Source: an uncultured Sutterella sp.
Lineage (GTDB): Bacteria > Pseudomonadota > Gammaproteobacteria > Burkholderiales > Burkholderiaceae_F
Direction of reading: 5' to 3'
Assembly (NCBI GenBank): GCA_902463725.1
Contig: CABQGK010000001.1
Span: forward strand, 124,001-188,000
DNA: 64,000 nt
Shown one piece after another: positions 35,578-44,050 of this stretch (its first letter is position 1; each line of letters starts with the position of its first letter). Made by a program: the position numbers and the translations under genes. The notes under the pieces were generated by a model that was not told where the DNA came from, did no database searches, and saw nothing but the letters and a program-made list of their open reading frames with translations.

Positions 35578-36297
35578 CTATTTCAGCGCAAGCTCCACCC
35601 AAGGACTTTGCTCGTCAGTTAGGAGTCCTTCGGCGATGTTGCTCAAGCCAGTAAACATAAAATCATCGCCGCCCCACATGGCACGACCAACCATGTAGCT
35701 TGCGGCGAGCTGATGCCAGCTCTCATAGTGCTCACGCACATTTTCATAGATGGGCATGATGATGTTCCAGGCTTCTTCTTCGCTCAGGTAACCACAATCG
35801 TAGGCTGCGCGGGTGACGAGCACTGCACGGCCCAAGTCCCACGCTCGAATATCCATCTGCGCAATGGATTGCGCGTCCGTAATCCAGCCGGTCTTTTTGA
35901 GTGAATCCATGCACGCTTGGAGGTTTTCAACAAACGACTTGAGCGACTCAAGTGCGTCTTCATCAAGCTCTTCGGTATCAATCGGTTTAGCACCAGCACT
36001 GGCGACATGGTCTTTGATCAGAAAAAACGCCAGACTGTGTCCCGTTTCGATGAGCCAGTGCAGGAGCTCAATGGCGCTATTTCGATCGCTGATGCCGTAG
36101 TAGTCGTTGAGCTTTTCACGAAGCGAGTCGCGCTCGTTCCCGGTGGTGAGCGTGTCACAGAAGGACATGGTTTGTTCGGCGTTGATGGCGCCGACGTTAA
36201 GCGCTGTGCGCTCTTGAATGGATAGCGTTGAGCCATCTGGATTACGCCGGTACTTTGCCGTGGAAAAGGTTTTGAGTAGAGACTTGAAAAAGCCCAT
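35578..36297 (-). CDS. DUF1266 domain protein
   Basis: 239 residues with an N-terminal MGFFKSLLKTF. The DUF1266 hallmarks are present in order: TALNVGAINAEQ, LREKLNDYYGISDRNSAIELLHWL, then DIRAWDLGRAVLVTRAAYDCGYLSEEEAW and ESWHQLAASYMVGRAMWGG. The family, which includes YbeU/YbeR-type proteins, has no firm function. It is transcribed alone, between fhs downstream of its own terminator and the convergent MFS gene. A more divergent relative lies at 263-1081. Confidence 0.82.
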   Translation of the reverse strand: MGFFKSLLKTFSTAKYRRNPDGSTLSIQERTALNVGAINAEQTMSFCDTLTTGNERDSLREKLNDYYGISDRNSAIELLHWLIETGHSLAFFLIKDHVASAGAKPIDTEELDEDALESLKSFVENLQACMDSLKKTGWITDAQSIAQMDIRAWDLGRAVLVTRAAYDCGYLSEEEAWNIIMPIYENVREHYESWHQLAASYMVGRAMWGGDDFMFTGLSNIAEGLLTDEQSPWVELALK

Positions 36298-36395
36298 GGT
36301 AAAGGTCTCCTAGTGATGAGCGCCGCAGAAAGGGGCGACGCTGGTCCGTTGAGTGATGTAATGGTTATATTTTATTGACGAGAAAAAAAATATCA

Positions 36396-36430
36396 ATAAA
36401 AAACGCCTCGCAGCTTGATCTACGAGGCGT
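36396..36430 (-). terminator. Intrinsic terminator of fhs
   Basis: ACGCCTCG (36403-36410) pairs with CGAGGCGT (36423-36430). On the minus strand the stem is followed by six T. It lies 23 bp past the fhs stop. Confidence 0.88.
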
Positions 36431-36452
36431 GATGCGCTAAGCGCGTTTGTGA

Positions 36453-38096
36453 TTAGGCAAGGCCAGTGATCTTACCGTCGACCACGTCGATATGCATGGC
36501 GGCGGGATCCTTCGGCAGCCCAGGCATACGCATAATGGCGCCGGTTGTCACCACAACAAAGCCAGCACCCGCATTGAGGATGAGGCGCTGCACGGGTAAG
36601 GTGAATCCTTCTGGCGCACCAAGTAGCGCAGGATCATGTGAGAGCGAGAAAGGCGTCTTCGCCACACAGACGGGCAGTTTGTCAAAGCCCATTTCCACGA
36701 GGCGCTTAAAGTCCTTCATGGCAGCGGGCGAGAACTCCACCTTTGCGGCGCGATAAATCTTCTTGGCAAGCGCTTCGACTTTTTCGAGCACCGTCATGTC
36801 GGGCTCATACGAGTACTGAACGGGCTTGATCTCGGCTGCGGCGGCGACCACTTCACGGGCGAGGGCTTCAGCGCCTTCGCCACCCTTGGCAAAGCCGTCG
36901 CTCACGGCGACGCGCACACCGCACTCCTTGCAGTGCGCAACGAGCGCAGCGATTTCTTCGTCGGTATCCGTGTGGAAGTGATTGATCGAGACCACAATGT
37001 TTGGGCCGAACGCCTTCAAATTGTCGATATGCCGATCGAGGTTGGAAAAGCCCTTGACCATTGCGTCGAGATTGGGCTTACCAATATCAGCGAGCGGCAC
37101 GCCACCGTGCCACTTGAGCGCCTTGGTGGAGGTGACGAGCACGACGGCTGCGGGATTGAGACCCGCCGCGCGGCACTTAATGTTGTAGAACTTCTCGGCG
37201 CCGAGGTCACTACCGAAGCCCGCTTCCGTGACGGTGTATTCACCGAGCTTCATGGCGGTCTTGGTTGCGACGACAGAGTTGCAACCGTGAGCGATATTGG
37301 CAAATGGGCCGCCATGCACAAAGGCGAGGTTGCCTTCAATCGTCTGAACGAGGTTCGGCTTCATCGCGTCTTTGAGTAGCGCAAGTAGCGCCCCCGTTGC
37401 ACCGAGCTCCTTCACGGTGAAGGCGCTACCGTCGGGGCGGGTCCCAACGACAATGCGATCAATGCGTGCACGTAGATCTTCCATATCGGTAGCCAAGCAA
37501 AGCACCGCCATGAGCTCACTGGCAACCGTGATATCAAAGCCCGTTTCTGTCGGAATCCCATTGGCCGTGCCACCAAGACCGGTGACAATGTTGCGCAACA
37601 TACGGTCATTGACGTCCATGACGCGGCGCCAGAAGACTTCCTTGAGGATAATCTGTCCTTGGTGACGCGCGTTGTCGATAAGCGCCGCGAGCAAGTTGTT
37701 GGCGGCAGTGATGGCATGGAAGTCCCCCGTGAAATGCAGGTTGATCGCTTCCATCGGCAACACTTGCGAGTAGCCGCCCCCAGCGGCGCCACCCTTCATA
37801 CCGAAGACGGGGCCAAGAGAGGGTTCACGCAGGGCAATAGTGGTTTCGTGACCGATACGCTTCAGCCCCTGTGCAAGGGCGATGCTGGTGGTGGTTTTGC
37901 CGCTGCCGGCAGGCATACCCGATGTGGCCGTCACGAGAATAAGACGAGCGCGGATTTCGCGGTTCGGTTTGAGTTCGACCTTGGCTTTGTCACGGCCATA
38001 GGGTTCAAACTCACAGTCTTCGAGCCCCGCATCGTGCGCGAGTTTATCGATGGGAATGAGTTTGGTGGCCTGAGCAATTTCAATGTCGCTGAGCAT
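36453..38096 (-). CDS. fhs: Formate--tetrahydrofolate ligase
   Basis: 547 residues from the ATG at 38096 (GAGGAG 6 bases upstream). It makes 10-formyl-THF from formate, ATP and THF. The P-loop reads MPAGSGKTT (61-69). Other family blocks seen are GGAAGGGYSQVLPMEAINLHFTGDFHAI, FVHGGPFANIAHGCNS and LADIGKPNLDAMVKG-type sequence. The long family length (about 550) fits. It lets an anaerobe use formate for one-carbon units and purines. The upstream 400 bp carry a GGGAAAACCC inverted repeat. Confidence 0.93.
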   Translation of the reverse strand: MLSDIEIAQATKLIPIDKLAHDAGLEDCEFEPYGRDKAKVELKPNREIRARLILVTATSGMPAGSGKTTTSIALAQGLKRIGHETTIALREPSLGPVFGMKGGAAGGGYSQVLPMEAINLHFTGDFHAITAANNLLAALIDNARHQGQIILKEVFWRRVMDVNDRMLRNIVTGLGGTANGIPTETGFDITVASELMAVLCLATDMEDLRARIDRIVVGTRPDGSAFTVKELGATGALLALLKDAMKPNLVQTIEGNLAFVHGGPFANIAHGCNSVVATKTAMKLGEYTVTEAGFGSDLGAEKFYNIKCRAAGLNPAAVVLVTSTKALKWHGGVPLADIGKPNLDAMVKGFSNLDRHIDNLKAFGPNIVVSINHFHTDTDEEIAALVAHCKECGVRVAVSDGFAKGGEGAEALAREVVAAAAEIKPVQYSYEPDMTVLEKVEALAKKIYRAAKVEFSPAAMKDFKRLVEMGFDKLPVCVAKTPFSLSHDPALLGAPEGFTLPVQRLILNAGAGFVVVTTGAIMRMPGLPKDPAAMHIDVVDGKITGLA

Positions 38097-38414
38097 GTTG
38101 ACTCCTCGAAAAAACAAAATAACAAAAATGCGGAATTCGGATCCTTGTTGGCGCCATGTCTAGAGGTGCGACGCCGGAGCTTCAACCAGAACTCTTGGCT
38201 CAGCAAGCGAAGTGGAACGTTGCGAGAGAGCTCTAGGCGCTTCGACGGCGGGCAGCGCGCACTATTGCGCCTTATCCTACAGAAAAGCGGCGCACTCTGC
38301 TGAGCTAGGTTATTGCTTTTTTGGGCTGGCGCAAGCGTAAGACGGGAAAACCCGTAGGCGCGTGGCAAAGGCGCGCGACGGCGGGGGCGCTCGCGGTGGT
38401 ACCGTAGACGTGGG
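38097..38414. other. fhs upstream region
   Basis: About 320 bp without a gene. It holds ACGGG-AAAA-CCCGT at 38342-38355, the third copy of the GGGAAAACCC core in the window, and GC-rich short stems. I looked for a folate riboswitch and did not recognise one. Confidence 0.3.
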
Positions 38415-38465
38415 AAAAAAGTGCCCGAGCCTGCTCCCCCCGATGGAAGAGACAGACCCGGGCAC
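38415..38465 (-). terminator. Intrinsic terminator of the speF-potE operon
   Basis: GTGCCCG (38421-38427) and CGGGCAC (38459-38465) form the stem. On the minus strand the stem ends with six T (38420-38415). It lies about 40 bp beyond the potE stop. Confidence 0.85.
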
Positions 38466-38503
38466 CCGTCCTCAATAGACTTTACCCGAAGAGGTGAAAG
38501 CGA

Positions 38504-39829
38504 TTAGCTGATCGCAGCGTCGCCACCCTTCTTGATAAGACGCGCATGGGCGATACCGAAGAACGTCCAGCCGATGAACGTCACGAGGGAACCCCACATC
38601 ATCGGATCGAAGCCAGCGGCGTAGAGCGCGTAGAAGCTGTAGAGCGAACCGATGAAGGCCATGATGCGAACCATGCGAGCCTGGTTTTCATCCGTGTTTT
38701 CAACCTTGAGCATGACGTAGACGGCGGCCATCGAAAGGATGTACGGCATCACGTTCGTCACAACGGCGAGGTCGACCAAGCGGTTGAACTGGCTGTAGAG
38801 CGAGGGGCTGATCGTCATCAAAGCGAGCAGCGACTGCATGATGGTGATGGCGATCATGCCGGCCACAGGCGCATTGTCCTTCGTGAGCTTGGAGAACAGG
38901 CTCGGGAAGTAACCTTCGTCAGAGGAGGCCTTGAACACGTTGGCGATTGTGAACTGCCAAGAGAGCAGCGAGCCCGTGCAGGAGAGAACCATCAGACCCA
39001 TGACGATCTTACCGACGGTCGGGGTGAACATCTGCGAGAAGACGAGGCCGAACGGGGCGGTCGACTTCACGAGGTCAGCGTTGGAAACGATACCAGCGAT
39101 AATGTTCGTCGAAAGGATGTAGATGATGGCAACACCGATCGTGGCGCCAAGCACGGCCTTAGGCACGTTCTTTTCAGGATTGTCAACGGCGTCGGAGTTA
39201 GCGCAAGCGGATTCCAGACCCAAGAAGGCCCACAACGTCATCGAAATCGAAGCGGAAACGGCGTCGAAGGTCGGGATATTGTTCGGATTCCAGCTGGCGA
39301 TGTAGAGGTCCGGCGAGAACCAGAACCAGCCGAAGATGGAGAGGAAGCCCACAGGCAGAATCACACCCCAAGCGGTGAAGGAGGAGATCATACCCGTGAT
39401 GCTCGCACCCTTGAAGTTCAGCACCGTGGTGAGCCAGAGCACGCCGATCGTGGCGATACAGGTAGCCACCGGGCTCAGTTCAATGCCCAAGAAGGCGATA
39501 CCGTAACCCACGGCAGAAATTGCGATAGCGATGTTCGCAATGACGAGTGAGACCGAGTAGGTGTAGTTGGCAAGGAAGTAGCCCGCCTTACCAAAGGCGT
39601 ACTGGGAGTAGCCACCCATACCGCCCTTATTGCGAGAAAGCATGCCGCACTTGGCGAATGCATAAGCCAGAGCGGTCGAGCCCGTGGCGGTCACAAGCCA
39701 GGAAATCACGGAGAACGTGCCGACCTGAGCAAGCTTCGTAGGCAACATGATAATGCCGGAGCCCATCATGTTGAGAGCCGTGAGCAGCGTTAGCTGGGCA
39801 ACGCTCATTTTGCTGTTGTTGTTGGACAT
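38504..39829 (-). CDS. potE: Putrescine/ornithine antiporter PotE
   Basis: 441 residues from the ATG at 39829 (MSNNNSKMSVAQLTLLTALNMMGSGIIMLP). It is an APC-superfamily antiporter with 12 membrane helices; GSGIIMLP is the helix-1 unwound segment and ALWAFLGLESACANSDAVDNPEKNVP the helix-6/loop region typical of PotE and CadB. It exchanges external ornithine for putrescine made by the decarboxylase encoded upstream, consuming a proton overall and raising internal pH. It follows speF by about 100 bp with a strong hairpin in between. Confidence 0.9.
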   Translation of the reverse strand: MSNNNSKMSVAQLTLLTALNMMGSGIIMLPTKLAQVGTFSVISWLVTATGSTALAYAFAKCGMLSRNKGGMGGYSQYAFGKAGYFLANYTYSVSLVIANIAIAISAVGYGIAFLGIELSPVATCIATIGVLWLTTVLNFKGASITGMISSFTAWGVILPVGFLSIFGWFWFSPDLYIASWNPNNIPTFDAVSASISMTLWAFLGLESACANSDAVDNPEKNVPKAVLGATIGVAIIYILSTNIIAGIVSNADLVKSTAPFGLVFSQMFTPTVGKIVMGLMVLSCTGSLLSWQFTIANVFKASSDEGYFPSLFSKLTKDNAPVAGMIAITIMQSLLALMTISPSLYSQFNRLVDLAVVTNVMPYILSMAAVYVMLKVENTDENQARMVRIMAFIGSLYSFYALYAAGFDPMMWGSLVTFIGWTFFGIAHARLIKKGGDAAIS

Positions 39830-39863
39830 AACTAGGTTTCCATCGGTTGAATGGGAGGCACTC

Positions 39864-39907
39864 CCCACGGACGAATAGGGAGAGAATGTGCTTGTATCGT
39901 CCGTGGG
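39864..39907. repeat. speF-potE intercistronic hairpin
   Basis: CCCACGGACGA (39864-39874) and TCGTCCGTGGG (39897-39907) are a perfect 11-bp inverted repeat between speF and potE. On the minus (coding) strand no T-run follows, so mRNA stabilisation or processing is likelier than termination. On the plus strand it is followed by eight T (39912-39919). Confidence 0.6.
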
Positions 39908-39932
39908 AAGCGTTTTTTTTAGGAACTAAGGG

Positions 39933-42119
39933 TTAGCAACCGAGCTCAGCAGCACGTTCCTTGGTGAGAACGTAGCCGTAGGCGCGCTTGCGACCATCTT
40001 CGTCCTTGTTGATGTAAACACCCTGCAACTCAGGCGAGAAGCCAGGGAAGCGGTTGATACCTTCCTCGAGGGCGAGGAAGTACTTCAGAACGCTCTTACC
40101 CCAGACTTCGCCCGGCACCACGCAGAGCACGCCCGGCGGGTAGGGAAGAGCACCTTCGGTCGCGATGCGGCCGTCAGCATTTTCGAGCGCCACAAGTTCA
40201 ACGTTGCCGCGGATGAACTCATAGTGAGCAGCCTGCGGTTCGAGCACGCGGGTCGGGAAGTGCGCCTTGCGGAACATTTCCTTCTGCAGCTGCTTGACGT
40301 TGAGCGACTTGTAGAAGTCGTGCATTTCCTGGCAGAGCTGACGGATGGTGTAGCCCTTGTAGCGTTCTTCGTTGGCGTGGTAGATCGAGGGTAGCACTTC
40401 CGCGAGCGGGGCATCCGCATCGAGGTAGGCTTCGAAGCGAGCGATCTGCGCAACGAGGTGATCCATCTTGGCGGCGTCTTCGGCCGGCGTCATCAGGAAG
40501 AGAATCGAGTTCAAGTCGCACTTCTCAGGAACCACGCCGTTTTCACGGAGGAAGTTCGCGAGAATCGTGGCAGGCACGCCAAAGTCGTCATACTTGCCCG
40601 TATCGACGTTGATGCCCGGTGTCGTCAGGAGGAACTTGCAGGGGTCAACGAAGTACTGGTGCACGCCATAGCCTTCGAAGTTGTGCCACTTCTGACCCGG
40701 TTCAAAGGCGAAGAAGCGCAGATCGTTGGCGATCACATCGGTGCTGTAGCTCTGCCAGGGCTTGCCATCGACTTCGGAGGGGATGAACGGCTTGATGTAC
40801 TTGCAGGAGGCAAGGAGCTTCTTGCGAGCATCAATCGTGACGCGCACGCAGTCATCCCAGAGGCGGCGGCCAGCTTCGCCTTCGTGCATCTTGGCGTTGA
40901 CGTCAAGCGCGGCAAAGAGCGGATAGAAGGGCGAGGTGGACGCGTGCATCATGAACGCGTTGTTCATGCGCTTATGCGGGCAGTAGCGCTTCTGACCCTT
41001 GATGTGCGAGTCCTTCTTGTGGATCTGCGAGGTCTGCGAGAAGCCAGCCTGCTGCTTGTGCACGGACTGCGTAACGATGATGCCAGGATCTTCAGGCCCG
41101 AGCTCGAGAAGCAGCGGCGAGCAGTCCTTCATCATCGGGATGAACTGTTCATAGCCCACCCAAGCGGAGTCAAAGAGGATGTAGTCGCAGAGGTGGCCAA
41201 TGCGGTCAACAACCTGACGGGCGTTGTAGATCGTGCCGTCATAGGTGCCGAGCTGAATAATGCAGAGGCGGAACGGACGCTTTTCGTCAGCCTTTTCAGG
41301 GGCGACTTCGCGGATCAGATCGCGCAGGTAGTTTTCTTCGAAGCAGTGGTCATCAATACCGCCGATGAAGCCGTAGCCATTACGGGCGGTTTCGAGGTAG
41401 ACCGGGGTGGCGCCAGCCTGCAGGAGCGCGCCGTGGTGGTTGGACTTATGGTTGTTACGGTCAAAGAGCACCAAGTCGCCCGGGGCGAGCAGCGCGTTGA
41501 GCACAACCTTGTTAGCAGAAGACGTGCCGTTCAGAACGAAGTAGGTCTTGTCGGCGTTGTAGATACGAGCCGCTTCCTGCTGAGCTGCGCAAGGCGCACC
41601 TTCGTGAATCAGGAGGTCGCCCATGGAGACGTCAGCGTTGCAGAGGTCAGCACGGAAGACGTTTTCGCCGAAGAATTCGGTGAATTCACGACCAGCGGGG
41701 TGACGGCGGTAGAAAGCACCACCCTGATGCCCCGGGCAGTCGAACTGGGCATTGCCCTGCTTGACATATTCAACGAGGGAACCGAAGAACGGCGGCAGAA
41801 TGCTGTCTTCATACTTCTGCGCAGCAGCGTCGATCTGGCGGCCATAGAGACCACGGTCAGCGCACTTGTCGTCGATGACGGAGACCACCTGCGTGAAGAG
41901 TTCGGTAGGAAGCGTTTCCATGTCGTTCTTAACGATGACCGGGATGCCGAAGGCGGTCTTCTTGACCTGCTCAAGCTTGCCAGCAACGGCTTCAGAGGCG
42001 GTCATCACGACGGCAGAAACGTCCGTGAGATCGGTGCAGCACGAGAGTTCGACGACATTGCGTTCAGAGCAGAAGGCGTCACGCGCAGCGGGCGTTGCGG
42101 CGATATTGAGTTTTCTCAT
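39933..42119 (-). CDS. speF: Inducible ornithine decarboxylase SpeF
   Basis: 728 residues, the length of the fold-I Orn/Lys/Arg decarboxylases. An N-terminal receiver-like wing is followed by the PLP domain (FDCPGHQGGAFYRRHPAGREF, DKTYFVLNGTSSANKVV, ILFDSAWVGYEQF) with the PLP lysine in QSVHKQQAGFSQ (Lys355). It is read as ornithine decarboxylase from its overall likeness to SpeF/SpeC and its PotE partner. It converts ornithine to putrescine and CO2. A 34-codon SpeFL-like leader ORF and a 350-nt leader precede it, implying ornithine-controlled transcription. Confidence 0.93.
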   Translation of the reverse strand: MRKLNIAATPAARDAFCSERNVVELSCCTDLTDVSAVVMTASEAVAGKLEQVKKTAFGIPVIVKNDMETLPTELFTQVVSVIDDKCADRGLYGRQIDAAAQKYEDSILPPFFGSLVEYVKQGNAQFDCPGHQGGAFYRRHPAGREFTEFFGENVFRADLCNADVSMGDLLIHEGAPCAAQQEAARIYNADKTYFVLNGTSSANKVVLNALLAPGDLVLFDRNNHKSNHHGALLQAGATPVYLETARNGYGFIGGIDDHCFEENYLRDLIREVAPEKADEKRPFRLCIIQLGTYDGTIYNARQVVDRIGHLCDYILFDSAWVGYEQFIPMMKDCSPLLLELGPEDPGIIVTQSVHKQQAGFSQTSQIHKKDSHIKGQKRYCPHKRMNNAFMMHASTSPFYPLFAALDVNAKMHEGEAGRRLWDDCVRVTIDARKKLLASCKYIKPFIPSEVDGKPWQSYSTDVIANDLRFFAFEPGQKWHNFEGYGVHQYFVDPCKFLLTTPGINVDTGKYDDFGVPATILANFLRENGVVPEKCDLNSILFLMTPAEDAAKMDHLVAQIARFEAYLDADAPLAEVLPSIYHANEERYKGYTIRQLCQEMHDFYKSLNVKQLQKEMFRKAHFPTRVLEPQAAHYEFIRGNVELVALENADGRIATEGALPYPPGVLCVVPGEVWGKSVLKYFLALEEGINRFPGFSPELQGVYINKDEDGRKRAYGYVLTKERAAELGC

Positions 42120-42471
42120 TAGTTTTACCTCATCAAAATAGGCTTTTTGTCAAGAAATTTGGCAAAATAAGCCCCTGGTCCAAATTATTTAAATAATGAC
42201 CATTAAATTAAAAGAATTAAATTTGCTTGGCTACAGTAATTTAAAGGTGTGCGTCATGCCATAGCCATGGATAACGGTGAGAACCAAGCAAAGCAAAATC
42301 CACTAGGAGCAGGATGATGCATGCGTTGGCGGAACCGTTGCCAAAGCTTGTCGACGAAAAACTGTAGCGGGAGCAATGAGAGGTGAGTAATACGGGCGAG
42401 CAGAAGCCGCCGTAAGGCTCATCTGGGATGCTGCAGGCGAATCACCAGTGACAGTGACCCATTGCCGCAGC
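42120..42471 (-). promoter_or_regulatory. speF leader downstream of speFL
   Basis: About 350 nt between the leader peptide stop and the speF start. It contains no convincing gene and no intrinsic terminator with a T-run. In E. coli the matching region is a Rho-dependent terminator that is bypassed when the ribosome stalls on SpeFL; the C-rich, weakly structured minus strand here fits that role, but this is inference. Confidence 0.45.
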
Positions 42472-42576
42472 TTAAGAAATCGATGCGGAGGCGAAGAGGT
42501 TGTAGTTGAAGCATGTGCGTTTTGCAAAGCACATGAGATGACGGGTACGTCTGAGACCTATGTTGTTGACTGCCAT
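42472..42576 (-). CDS. speFL: SpeFL-like ornithine-sensing arrest leader peptide
   Basis: 34 codons from ATG at 42576 to TAA at 42472. A near-perfect Shine-Dalgarno (GGGGAGG) lies 8 bases upstream. The peptide reads MAVNNIGLRRTRHLMCFAKR and continues TCFNYNLFASASIS. Aligned with E. coli SpeFL (also 34 residues), LRRTRHLMCFAKR matches IRRTTHIMKFAHR, followed by an aromatic stretch (CFNYNLF against SFDFHFF). In E. coli this nascent chain and the ribosome bind one ornithine, stall, and thereby permit speF transcription. Position directly before speF-potE fits. Function is inferred from this match; no stall was shown. Confidence 0.85.
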   Translation of the reverse strand: MAVNNIGLRRTRHLMCFAKRTCFNYNLFASASIS

Positions 42577-42867
42577 GATAAAAACCTCCCCTGCAAAGTT
42601 TGCAGGAAATGCCTTTTCTTTTTGGAACTTATTTTATTTTTCCGTTCCTTTATGCTCAGCTATTTTATATCTCACATATGAGATTGTGTATAGGGGAAAA
42701 TACTAATTGCATTGTCACGTTAAGTCAATCCCTCTACTGGACAGTTGACATGAGGACAAGGGGGAATTTGTAAATTGCAAGTCATTCTCATTTTGGCGGG
42801 CGCGCTGAGATAGGATCGCTAAGTATTGGCATTGCAGTGTTTGCACTGGATCGTGAGGGGATGAGAG
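42577..42867. promoter_or_regulatory. speF promoter region with Fur-like half-palindrome
   Basis: AT-rich region upstream of speFL. A CTGCAAA-G-TTTGCAG palindrome (42591-42605) lies just before the speFL ribosome binding site. At about 42775-42793 the sequence GCAAGTCATTCTCATT resembles one good half of a Fur box. A CAGTG/CACTG repeat lies near 42835-42848. Confidence 0.35.
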
Positions 42868-42993
42868 ATGCGCGGCGTACAAAGTCTTGTGGTGGATTTA
42901 TACCCAAAATTTGGGATTGTCACTGAGGCTAGGCGGCCTTGTGACGAGGAAATGGAGTCTATGGGCGGAGCGTGGCTTGTGAAGAGGTATTGA
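42868..42993 (+). CDS. Possible 41-residue small protein
   Basis: ATG at 42868 following GTGAGGGGATGAGAG, reading MRGVQSLVVDLYPKFGIVTE and ending GGAWLVKRY, stop at 42991-42993. A Fur-like sequence lies about 80 bp upstream. Not recognised; it may be chance. Confidence 0.2.
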   Translation: MRGVQSLVVDLYPKFGIVTEARRPCDEEMESMGGAWLVKRY

Positions 42994-43056
42994 CCTGTGT
43001 CATCGCTTTCGTTGGGTTTTACCGCAACGGAGCGCTCTTTCTCACAATGCGCTCAC

Positions 43057-43095
43057 AAAAAAGGGAGGGTGCACGGTGCGGTGCAACCCTCCCTT
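43057..43095 (-). terminator. Intrinsic terminator of the orphan response regulator
   Basis: On the minus strand a stem of about 14 bp (AAGGGAGGG...GTGCACCCTCCCTT) with a short loop is followed by six T. It lies directly after the regulator stop. Confidence 0.92.
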
Positions 43096-43111
43096 ACTAA
43101 GAAGAGCGCTC

Positions 43112-43756
43112 TTAGACGAAATCACCAGCCTTCATCAGGAGGCGAGCAATTTCTGCTGCGTTATGCAGATCGAGCTTGCGGTAGGCAGCACCACGGTGGA
43201 CCTGAACGGTCTTTTCTGAGATGCCAAATTCGCGAGCCACTTCTTTGTTGGCAAAGCCGCGCGCGACCATACGAATGACTTCACGTTCGCGCTGCGTGAG
43301 CTGCTCAAAGCGAGCCTTGAAATCGGAGACTTCAGCCGAGTTACGGCGATCCGAGAGGTTCTTGGTAACGGCGTTGTCGATCGTGTCAAGCAAGCGCTGA
43401 TCATCGACGGGCTTCTGCAGGAAGTCTGCAGCACCTGCTTTGAGCGTGTTGACGGCCATATCTATGTCGCCATGGCCAGAGACAAAGATGATTGGTAGAT
43501 CACAGCCGACTTCACGCAACTTCGTCTGTAGCTCTAGCCCAGACATGTGCGGCATACGCACGTCAAGCAAGAGGCAGCCAGGGCGGATGAAGTCATTCGA
43601 GGAGAGAAAGGTGAGGGCGTCTGGATATGTGGCAACCTCCCAGCCTTCATCTTCGATGAGAAACGCCCACGACTTGCGCATCGCATCGTCGTCATCGATG
43701 ATGCGGATCACAGGGGTCATTCGCGTGGGATCGGTGTTTTCAAATTTTCTAAGCAT
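43112..43756 (-). CDS. Orphan FixJ-family response regulator
   Basis: 214 residues: a receiver domain with DDDD (21-24), phospho-acceptor Asp65 in LLLDVRMPHMSGLELQ and FLQKPVDDQ, then a LuxR-type HTH (LTQREREVIRMVARGFANKEVAREFGISEKTVQVHRG). No histidine kinase is adjacent, so it works with a kinase encoded elsewhere, possibly of the TtrS/FixL type. The ATG at 43756 has no strong ribosome binding site; an internal ATG (residue 13, MTPVIRI) is the alternative. It has its own terminator. Confidence 0.85.
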   Translation of the reverse strand: MLRKFENTDPTRMTPVIRIIDDDDAMRKSWAFLIEDEGWEVATYPDALTFLSSNDFIRPGCLLLDVRMPHMSGLELQTKLREVGCDLPIIFVSGHGDIDMAVNTLKAGAADFLQKPVDDQRLLDTIDNAVTKNLSDRRNSAEVSDFKARFEQLTQREREVIRMVARGFANKEVAREFGISEKTVQVHRGAAYRKLDLHNAAEIARLLMKAGDFV

Positions 43757-44050
43757 GATAAGGAGAGCTCCGGTTGGGAAAGGTTGGCTGGGTGGCGCAC
43801 GCTGACGTCACGCAAGCTTCTTACCTTGGGATTCAACGGGCTTAGTGTACACTTTTTCACGTCGACATATAGTCTCTCTAGCTTTGCAAACGGCCATGCG
43901 TGGATGGTTTTGTGGTGCAGTGACAACAATTAGACACGCTGCATGCACTTGTGCGGCTAAAGTGATGCACGTCCACTCGCGAGCCTCTTACGGTTGGCGC
44001 TTAGGCGGACACCGTGTCTTTCCTCCACTCACCTCGCAGGATATTGAGAT
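43757..44050. other. Divergent intergenic region
   Basis: 294 bp between the orphan regulator and the lipoprotein gene. I see no clear promoter hexamers, palindrome or RNA. Confidence 0.3.

Noticed and set aside
38097..38420. Tetrahydrofolate riboswitch before fhs
   Set aside because: No match to known folate riboswitch cores; only short GC stems.
38546..39550. 334-codon plus-strand frame opposite potE
   Set aside because: Composition rich in His, Arg, Glu and Asp is typical of the antisense of membrane-protein codons; no start site or motif.
40458..42122. 554-codon open frame on the plus strand opposite speF
   Set aside because: It is the exact antisense of a highly conserved decarboxylase, lacks any family motif and reflects codon bias in the real gene.
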